From assembly GCA_020432595.1 (NCBI GenBank), contig JAGQGA010000034.1:1-7117 (forward strand): DNA of 7,117 bases, written 5' to 3'. How positions within the stretch are numbered: the stretch's first letter is position 1; the number at the start of each line of letters is the position of its first letter. Positions 1-4,468 of this stretch are shown here, piece by piece. This DNA is from Anaerolineales bacterium. Lineage in GTDB: Bacteria; Chloroflexota; Anaerolineae; Promineifilales; Promineifilaceae. Made by a program: the position numbers and the translations under genes. The notes below the pieces were generated by a model. That model was not told the DNA's origin, ran no database searches, and worked only from the letters and a program-made list of their open reading frames with translations.

Positions 1-176
1 CGGCCGACATTGTAGACTTTCTGCCCATTGCCCAGGCAACCGTCTCTCAGCACCTCAAGGTGTTGCGAGAGGCTGATTGGATTCGGGTGTGTGGCAGTAA
101 AGGGCCAGCAGTCCATTACTGCCTTAACAATGAGCGCGTGCTGTGGTTTCGGGAAAGGGTGGGGGACATTTTTTAA
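1..176 (+). CDS. ArsR/SmtB-family transcriptional regulator, C-terminal fragment
   Basis: The 5' end is cut by the window; the reading frame has its first full codon at 3 and stops at TAA 174-176, leaving 57 residues. The visible part starts in the DNA-binding domain. It shows a helix-turn-helix with the recognition helix QATVSQHLKVLREA, then the winged hairpin (about DWIRVCGSKGPAVHYCL) and a terminal amphipathic helix ending in WFRERVGDIF. This is the usual arrangement of the roughly 100-residue ArsR repressors, which leave DNA when they bind As(III), Sb(III) or another thiophilic metal. Two cysteines lie in the wing (IRVC and HYCL). The HYCL cysteine sits where many arsenic-type ArsR proteins have a conserved YC, but the sensor site cannot be fully judged without the N-terminus. 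It lies 49 bases upstream of a PLP enzyme gene and an aquaporin gene, so it probably represses them through the site at 191-214. The inducer is inferred, not shown. Confidence 0.9.
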   Translation, partial: ADIVDFLPIAQATVSQHLKVLREADWIRVCGSKGPAVHYCLNNERVLWFRERVGDIF

Positions 177-190
177 CTTTTTTTGCAGGT

Positions 191-214
191 TATCATCGTC
201 ATATTACGATAGTA
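191..214. promoter_or_regulatory. Probable ArsR operator overlapping a promoter
   Basis: The site is an inverted repeat with a perfect core, ATCGT (195-199), a 6-base spacer, and ACGAT (206-210). Over the full 24 bases the two 12-base halves match at 9 of 12 positions. Size and symmetry fit the operators of ArsR/SmtB dimers, and it sits between the repressor stop and the next gene. A weak sigma-70-like pair, TTGCAG (183-188) and TACGAT (205-210) with a 16-base spacer, would place the -10 box inside the operator. Transcription would then begin close to 217, only some 9 bases before the ATG at 226, so a bound repressor would block polymerase directly. Confidence 0.55.
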
Positions 215-225
215 ACAATGAAATC

Positions 226-1287
226 ATGAATGAGAATTTAAACGTGTTCCAAGGCTCCGATTCGATCAGGGATTATTTAGACCCAGGAAAAGGAGCCTAT
301 CTGCCGCTGGTTGAACTTCCGGCCAGCCTCAATCCATTTTTGGCTGATGGTGTGCGAATTTCGGCCAAGCTAATGACCTTTTCCGGGTTGCACAACGTCA
401 AGGCTATCCCCGCCTACAACATGATTTTGGCAAGACACGAGCGGGGCGAACTGGATGGTGTCACCAACCTCATTGAAAATTCTTCGGGCAACACCGTCTC
501 TTCGCTGGCAATTGCTGCCCGTCTTTTTGGCATTGAGAACATGCACGCCATTGTGCCTGACGAAGTGTCGTGGAATAAGCTGCAAATGCTGCTGTTTTAC
601 GGCATTCGGCCCATTGTCAACCAGGAGCCGCGCCAGCCAGAGGAAGACGACCCCCGCAGTGGTGTCTATAAAGCGCGTGCCAAAGGGCAAGAGGCGGGCT
701 GGCTCAACCCCGGCCAATACAACAATCCCGATAATCCAGCCGCGCATGAACGTTGGATCGGTAGGCAGATTTGGGAGCAAACAGCGGGAAACATTACCGT
801 TTTTGCCGCTGGCATGGGTACAACAGGCACAATCATTGGCAACTCAAAATACCTCAAAAGCCAGAATGAGGCGATACAGGTTGTTGGCGTTAGGCGTGCC
901 CCCGGAAACTATGTGCCGGGGCCGCGAACGGCCGATCTCTTAACGCTAATCGGGTTTGACTGGCAACCGCATGTGGATACGCTGCAAGATGTGACAACGG
1001 CGGAAGCGTACCAAAAGAGCATGGAACTTAGTCGCTCAGGGCTGATTGTTGGCCCCAGCTCTGGGCTATCGCTGGTTGGTCTGCTGCACTATTTACAACA
1101 GCGGCAAACAGACAACACCCTTGATCAGATACGCAACAGTGTCGGTGAGGTAAACTGCACGTTTATCTGTCCAGATACTCCCTTTCCGTACTTTGATGAA
1201 TATTTCAAATACTTGGATGCTGCCAATTTTCCGGCCATTGAAAATGAGGAGTTTCTGCTCAATAAGCCGCAGGTGGCCGGTGGCTAG
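226..1287 (+). CDS. PLP-dependent enzyme of the cysteine synthase / cystathionine beta-synthase family
   Basis: This 353-residue protein is a fold-type II PLP enzyme. Lys59 in HNVKAIPAYNM is the likely Schiff-base lysine. SSGNT at 86-90 matches the SGNTG substrate loop with the last Gly changed to Val. NPGQYNNPDNP at 161-171 matches the Q-F-x-N-P-x-N-P segment of cysteine synthases. GMGTTGT at 196-202 is the Gly/Thr-rich phosphate-binding loop, and GPSSG at 276-280 is the loop contacting the PLP ring nitrogen. CPDTPFPYFDEYF near the C-terminus matches the usual PDxxxRYL ending. The family performs beta-replacement on O-acetyl- or O-phosphoserine, but the exact substrate is not readable here. 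The frame stays open upstream to 28, but that part overlaps the arsR end and lacks family similarity; ATG 226 starts just before the conserved region. No Shine-Dalgarno is visible, so translation may be leaderless. The gene follows an ArsR operator and precedes an aquaporin gene, so it is probably metalloid-inducible. It is not typical housekeeping CysK: LMTFSGLHNVKA replaces the usual NPTGSVKDR. Confidence 0.85.
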   Translation: MNENLNVFQGSDSIRDYLDPGKGAYLPLVELPASLNPFLADGVRISAKLMTFSGLHNVKAIPAYNMILARHERGELDGVTNLIENSSGNTVSSLAIAARLFGIENMHAIVPDEVSWNKLQMLLFYGIRPIVNQEPRQPEEDDPRSGVYKARAKGQEAGWLNPGQYNNPDNPAAHERWIGRQIWEQTAGNITVFAAGMGTTGTIIGNSKYLKSQNEAIQVVGVRRAPGNYVPGPRTADLLTLIGFDWQPHVDTLQDVTTAEAYQKSMELSRSGLIVGPSSGLSLVGLLHYLQQRQTDNTLDQIRNSVGEVNCTFICPDTPFPYFDEYFKYLDAANFPAIENEEFLLNKPQVAGG

Positions 1288-1330
1288 TGGCGGGTATGCC
1301 CTTAACCAACCACTAACCACGATTAACACC

Positions 1331-2008
1331 ATGACAGATCGAAATCACCTTGCTCGCCAATTGACGGCCGAATTTCTCGGCTCACTGCTGCTCGTTTTTA
1401 CTGCCATCTCCCCAATCATTCTTGGCTTTAATGTCTTGGATGCAGGTATCGCAACGGCCGTTCTTATGGATGCTATTGCCGTGGGTTTTGTTCTCTTTGT
1501 CCTCATCGAAACGCTTGGCTCCATCAGCGGCTGCCACCTTAACCCTGCCGTCACCTTGGCTATGTTCCTCACCAAACGCATCAACGGCCGCACCGGGGTG
1601 CTTTATGTTATGGTACAGCTTGTGGGGGGGCTGCTGGGCACCATTGCCAGTCACGCCATGTTCATCGGCCACGATTTCTTTCAATGGGTTGCTATCTCCA
1701 CAGTGGCGCGTGGCGGTGGCGCGTTTTGGGCGGAGTTTGTAGGAACGTTCGTGCTGATTCTTGTTATTTTTGGCACCATCCACCACCGTTCGGCCCAGCC
1801 AGGCTTGATCATTGGCTTGCTGGTGGGGGGCTTTCTGATCACGACCTCTAGCACCATGTTTGCTAACCCGCAGGTGACGATTGCCCGTGTGTTCACCTGG
1901 GCGATGGCTGGCATACGGCCGTTTGACGCTGTTATATTTGTGGTGGTGCAAATAACGGCCGTTTTCGTCGCCACTCCTATCGCTGCATATCTATTTCCCG
2001 AACATTAG
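1331..2008 (+). CDS. MIP/aquaporin-family channel, arsenic-operon type
   Basis: This 225-residue integral membrane channel has the internal two-fold repeat of the MIP family. The first half carries AEFLGS (13-18) and the first pore motif HLNPAVT (69-75). The second half carries AEFVGT (134-139) and a second pore motif, FANPQVTIAR (177-186), which reads NPQ instead of NPA. The residue after this motif is Val182, where water-selective aquaporins have the selectivity-filter arginine (NPAR). From memory, AqpS of Sinorhizobium meliloti, an arsenite channel in an ars operon, also lacks that arginine, so a route for As(OH)3 or another neutral solute is plausible. About six hydrophobic segments are visible (roughly 11-33, 37-61, 89-112, 131-150, 157-176, 198-221). 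The start lies 43 bases after the PLP gene stop with no clear ribosome site. A GTG at 1280, overlapping that stop, is an in-frame alternative adding 17 residues, but the chosen ATG gives the usual short MIP N-terminus. Confidence 0.88.
   Translation: MTDRNHLARQLTAEFLGSLLLVFTAISPIILGFNVLDAGIATAVLMDAIAVGFVLFVLIETLGSISGCHLNPAVTLAMFLTKRINGRTGVLYVMVQLVGGLLGTIASHAMFIGHDFFQWVAISTVARGGGAFWAEFVGTFVLILVIFGTIHHRSAQPGLIIGLLVGGFLITTSSTMFANPQVTIARVFTWAMAGIRPFDAVIFVVVQITAVFVATPIAAYLFPEH
1453..1462. repeat. AACGGCCGTT iterated palindrome, copy 1
   Basis: A perfect 10-base palindrome inside the aquaporin gene, read in phase as Ala-Thr-Ala-Val. It is the first of five exact copies; shorter CGGCCG cores in this gene lie at 1365, 1585 and 1916. 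Confidence 0.9.
1954..1963. repeat. AACGGCCGTT iterated palindrome, copy 2
   Basis: An exact copy near the 3' end of the aquaporin gene, read as Ile-Thr-Ala-Val in the last membrane segment. A near-copy, TACGGCCGTT, is 40 bases upstream (1914-1923), in a different codon phase. Confidence 0.9.
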
Positions 2009-2039
2009 ATAACAGGCGCCTCCGAGGTGCCTGTTATCT
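2007..2039 (+). terminator. Strong stem-loop at the end of the aquaporin gene
   Basis: The left arm GATAACAGGC (2008-2017) pairs perfectly with GCCTGTTATC (2029-2038). A2007-T2039 extends it outward; a G-T wobble and CCT/AGG extend it inward to a CCG loop (2022-2024). The stem is about 15 base pairs and starts inside the aquaporin stop codon. No T-run follows, so it is not a textbook intrinsic terminator; it may be a 3'-end stabiliser or attenuator. The next ATG is only six bases downstream, and the purine-rich GAGGTG (2024-2029) that could serve the next gene lies in the right arm. Confidence 0.65.
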
Positions 2040-2045
2040 GAACCC

Positions 2046-3215
2046 ATGATGGATTTTGACAAACTGATTGACCGCCGTATTTACCCAACCCAAAAATGGA
2101 ACCCGACCGACCTGAAACAGCATTTTGGCAGTGATGACCTGCTTCCCTTTTGGATTGCCGACATGGACTTGCCGGCTCCGCCTAACGTTGTGAACACGTT
2201 GGTCACACGTGCCGAACACGGTCTTTATGGCTACGAATATCGCCCCGACAGCTTTTATGACGCGCTGCTTGGTTGGTATCAACGCCGCCACCAATGGACG
2301 ATGGAGCGATCACACATTGAGTCTTGCCCCGGCGTGCTGTCGGCTCTGGCGATTCTGATCAACCAGCATACTGACGAAGGGGATGGTATTATTCTCCAAC
2401 CGCCTGTTTTCTTTGAATTTCGGCTGATTGTGCGCAAGAACGGCCGTAAAATTGTCAAGAATCCTCTTCGGCTTGTGGATGGACAGTACCAGATGGACTT
2501 CGTGGATTTGGAAGCAAAAGCGGCCGATCCCCGTAACAAGCTCCTCATTCTCTGCAATCCCCACAACCCCGTTGGGCGTGTCTGGCGGCGGGAAGAGCTA
2601 GAACAGGTTGCCGCCATCTGCCACAAGCACAACGTGCTGGTTGTTTCTGATGAAATTCATGGTGATATTGTTTACCAACCCTATCGGTACTTGCCCTATG
2701 CCACTGTTTCGGAAACGGCCGTTAATCACTCTTTCACCCTTCTTTCCCCCGCCAAAACGTTCAATCTGGCTGGCATGGTTGACGGGCTGGTGGTCATCCC
2801 AAATGATGATTACCGGCAGCAGTACGCCCACTTTGCCGACCGTTATCAAATCAATCGCACCAATGTCTTTACTTCTGCTGCCGTCGAGGCCGCTTATCGG
2901 GAGGGAGAAGGGTGGCTGGAGGCGTTGCTGACCTATCTGAGGCAAAATGTGGTCGCCATGCAAGCGCATTTACAACCACCGGTGAAGTTGATTGAGCCAG
3001 AAGGTACCTATCTGGTCTGGTTAGATTTCCGGGAATTGGGTTTGGAGCCGCAGGAACTGAGTCAATTTTTGGCGCAAAAAGCGGGTCTGGCTCTCAATTT
3101 TGGCTATTGGTTTGGGGGCGAAGGGGCTGGCTTTGCCCGCATGAATATTGCTACACCACGACCACTGCTTGTCCGTGCCTTGACACAATTAAACCATGCT
3201 GTAGGCTACAGGTAA
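2046..3215 (+). CDS. MalY/PatB-family cystathionine beta-lyase (C-S lyase / aminotransferase)
   Basis: This 389-residue protein is a fold-type I PLP enzyme of the MalY/PatB group, with the usual family length and no break. Diagnostic segments run in order: FDKLIDRR near the start, LPFWIADMD (33-41), HGLYGYEYRP (58-67), CPGVLSALAILI (94-105), QPPVFFEF (118-125), NPHNPVGRVW (171-180), SDEIHGDIVY (201-210), SPAKTFNLAG (234-243) and FARMNIATPR (363-372). Likely functional residues are Lys237 for the PLP aldimine, Asp202 for the pyridine nitrogen, Asn174 near the ring oxygen and Arg365 for the substrate carboxylate. The group cleaves the C-beta-S bond of cystathionine or cysteine conjugates to pyruvate, ammonia and a thiol; some members moonlight as regulators. 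The second ATG at 2049 is an equally good start and gives the common MDFDKLIDRR. It follows the aquaporin gene by 37 bases and may be co-transcribed if the hairpin between them is read through. The exact substrate is not determined by sequence. Confidence 0.88.
   Translation: MMDFDKLIDRRIYPTQKWNPTDLKQHFGSDDLLPFWIADMDLPAPPNVVNTLVTRAEHGLYGYEYRPDSFYDALLGWYQRRHQWTMERSHIESCPGVLSALAILINQHTDEGDGIILQPPVFFEFRLIVRKNGRKIVKNPLRLVDGQYQMDFVDLEAKAADPRNKLLILCNPHNPVGRVWRREELEQVAAICHKHNVLVVSDEIHGDIVYQPYRYLPYATVSETAVNHSFTLLSPAKTFNLAGMVDGLVVIPNDDYRQQYAHFADRYQINRTNVFTSAAVEAAYREGEGWLEALLTYLRQNVVAMQAHLQPPVKLIEPEGTYLVWLDFRELGLEPQELSQFLAQKAGLALNFGYWFGGEGAGFARMNIATPRPLLVRALTQLNHAVGYR
2714..2723. repeat. AACGGCCGTT iterated palindrome, copy 3
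   Basis: An exact copy inside the C-S lyase gene, read as Glu-Thr-Ala-Val just before the PLP-lysine segment. Related cores in the same gene are AACGGCCGTA (2439-2448) and AGCGGCCGAT (2519-2528). Confidence 0.9.
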
Positions 3216-3222
3216 TTTCATG

Positions 3223-3250
3223 GTAGAACAAGTTAGCGAACTTATTCTAC
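3223..3250 (+). other. Intergenic stem-loop
   Basis: GTAGAACAAGTT (3223-3234) pairs with AACTTATTCTAC (3239-3250) across an AGCG loop. The stem is 12 positions long with one mismatch. It fills almost the whole gap between the C-S lyase stop (3213-3215) and the ribosome-binding site of the peptidase gene. The stem is A+T-rich and has no T-run after it, so it is more likely an RNA processing or stability element than a terminator. Confidence 0.5.
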
Positions 3251-3256
3251 ATGCTT

Positions 3257-3263
3257 AGAGGAG
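3257..3263 (+). promoter_or_regulatory. Ribosome-binding site fixing the peptidase start at 3272
   Basis: AGAGGAG is a strong Shine-Dalgarno match lying eight bases before ATG 3272. An in-frame ATG at 3251 lies upstream of it and would be untranslated, so the shorter protein is the better call. Confidence 0.8.
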
Positions 3264-3271
3264 AAAAAAGC

Positions 3272-4417
3272 ATGGGTGTAAAAGAGCATCTTCAGCGGCT
3301 GGAACGGCATTATCCTGATGTTTGGGAGCGAATGGAACGGGAGATAACGGCCGTTTCCACCTTCACGCTCTTCAAACAGCTATCCGACAATTACTCCCCG
3401 ACCCTCACCGTCTCACGGGTGCAGGGGCCACTTGTCGAATCACTGCTGGCTGATACCAGCGTCAAAGTTGATCGTAGTCTCCGCCAATCTGGCACCATCG
3501 GCCTCACCATCGGCCAGGAGCCAGCCCCCGTTTGGTTCACCGGCCACGCCGACATTTGCAGCTATCTGACGGGGAACTGGGCGGGAAATGGCTACCCACT
3601 GACCCCGTTTTGTATGACGCGGGCTGATGCGGGAGCAAGAACGGCCGTTGCCCTCGCCTCCCCCACCCAACCCACCCAATCCACCCCCCTCACCAAACTC
3701 GCCCACGGCCACATGATCACCCGCGAAGACGGCTCCACCTTCTTTGCCACCGACAATCCCAACCTCCCCCTCTGGACACGGGTCGTCTATGATATTGATG
3801 CCACCTGGAACCGTGAGACCGACGAAATCTACGGCTACATTGACAACCAAGCCACCTGCGCCGCCCTCATCCTCGCTGCCCGCGTGCTGTCACACTATAA
3901 TGTCAACGTCTTGCTGCTGCTCAACGACGAAGAAGAAGGCCCCGTAGACAAAGGCAACCAGGGCTTCTCCCGCGCCATGCTGCGCCTGTTCAACCGCACC
4001 CCCCTGCACCAATTGCCCAATGCCGTCCTCAATGGCGATGTCCACCAAGCCGAAAGCCGCATAGACGAAGGGCGCGACAGCCTCATGGGCAAGGGGGCCC
4101 TATTCAGCGGCGCCAGCAGCCTCACCCGTGGTGCCGTCACCCCGCCCCAACTCCTCGACTTTGCCCGCGACCTATCCACCGAACTCGCCGCCCACGGCAT
4201 TCAACTCAGCGAAAACGACAGCTACGTTGGCCGTAGCGACGACATTTCCGCAATGCAGTTTACGCAAAATGTCATGCTCTTTGGTTTTGCTGGCACCTCC
4301 TCCCACTTCAACCGTACTCCCACCAGCCGCTGCGCCGACCTCGTTAACTTCGCCAAAACAGTGGTTGTCTATGCCCTGCTGGCGCAAGATGCAGCTTGGC
4401 GAGAAGCATATCTATAG
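3272..4417 (+). CDS. M42/M20-like zinc-dependent peptidase
   Basis: This 381-residue protein has the spaced metal-ligand pattern of co-catalytic zinc exopeptidases of clan MH. GHADICSY (91-98) supplies a His92-x-Asp94 pair. YIDNQATCAALI (189-200) resembles the M42 DNRxG segment with the bridging Asp191. NDEEEGP (218-224) holds the catalytic and ligand glutamates. NGDVHQAESR (254-263) supplies Asp256. GRSDDISAMQF (320-330) and SSHFNRTPTSRCADLVNFAKTVV (343-365) resemble the M42 GTDA and H-S-P-x-E-x-x-D-x-x-N end, with His345 as the last ligand. The set appears intact, so an active cytoplasmic aminopeptidase or dipeptidase is likely; no signal peptide is seen. M42 resemblance is somewhat stronger than M20, but the substrate is unknown. 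A linker at 131-139 (PTQPTQSTP) is encoded by a 9-base tandem repeat. The second half is C-rich on the coding strand (41 of 60 G+C at 4141-4200). Its position suggests co-transcription with the C-S lyase gene. Confidence 0.75.
   Translation: MGVKEHLQRLERHYPDVWERMEREITAVSTFTLFKQLSDNYSPTLTVSRVQGPLVESLLADTSVKVDRSLRQSGTIGLTIGQEPAPVWFTGHADICSYLTGNWAGNGYPLTPFCMTRADAGARTAVALASPTQPTQSTPLTKLAHGHMITREDGSTFFATDNPNLPLWTRVVYDIDATWNRETDEIYGYIDNQATCAALILAARVLSHYNVNVLLLLNDEEEGPVDKGNQGFSRAMLRLFNRTPLHQLPNAVLNGDVHQAESRIDEGRDSLMGKGALFSGASSLTRGAVTPPQLLDFARDLSTELAAHGIQLSENDSYVGRSDDISAMQFTQNVMLFGFAGTSSHFNRTPTSRCADLVNFAKTVVVYALLAQDAAWREAYL
3346..3355. repeat. AACGGCCGTT iterated palindrome, copy 4
   Basis: An exact copy early in the peptidase gene, read as Ile-Thr-Ala-Val (residues 25-28). 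Confidence 0.9.
3640..3649. repeat. AACGGCCGTT iterated palindrome, copy 5
   Basis: An exact copy in the peptidase gene, read as Arg-Thr-Ala-Val. It is the last core before a gap of about 2.85 kb; the next CGGCCG cores are at 6504 and 6513 in the yesL-like gene. Confidence 0.9.
3660..3689 (-). repeat. 9-base tandem repeat with G-quadruplex-type minus strand
   Basis: The unit CCCACCCAA occurs twice in tandem (3662-3670 and 3671-3679), followed by a degenerate third unit. The coding strand has C-runs of 5, 3, 3, 3 and 6 separated by 1, 2, 1 and 6 bases. Read on the minus strand this satisfies the four-run G-quadruplex pattern (G3+ with loops of 1-7). It encodes the PTQ-PTQ-STP linker in the peptidase, in phase, so unit gain or loss would preserve the reading frame. 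Confidence 0.7.
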
Positions 4418-4468
4418 CGTCAAAAAGAAAGACAACTCGGCACTTCTATAAAAGGGTAAAGGCGAGGA

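Noticed and set aside
28..225. In-frame N-terminal extension of the PLP enzyme, starting at ATG 28
   Set aside because: It overlaps the arsR fragment in another frame, is compositionally unlike the enzyme, and has no cysteine-synthase similarity; the arsR frame is clearly the coding one there.
1193..1330. Longer aquaporin start inside the PLP gene
   Set aside because: The added residues are a shadow of the PLP coding frame and carry no membrane segment; the MIP domain starts right after ATG 1331.
1621..1840. Runs of six G in the aquaporin gene as possible phase-variation tracts
   Set aside because: They encode conserved Gly-Gly membrane residues, are isolated, and six bases is short for slippage; the frame is intact.
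1382..1974. Long minus-strand open frames opposite the aquaporin gene
   Set aside because: They have no domain pattern and are polar mirror images of the hydrophobic plus-strand protein.
3251..3271. Upstream ATG for the peptidase gene
   Set aside because: The strong ribosome site AGAGGAG lies downstream of this ATG and properly spaced before ATG 3272.
3440..4387. Minus-strand and alternate plus-strand open frames over the peptidase gene
   Set aside because: They are Gly-, Pro- or Ser-rich products of the C-skewed coding strand, with no recognisable motif or ribosome site.
4418..4468. TATAAA at 4447-4452 as a promoter for the murL-like gene
   Set aside because: No acceptable -35 box lies at 15-19 bases upstream, so it was not listed as a promoter.
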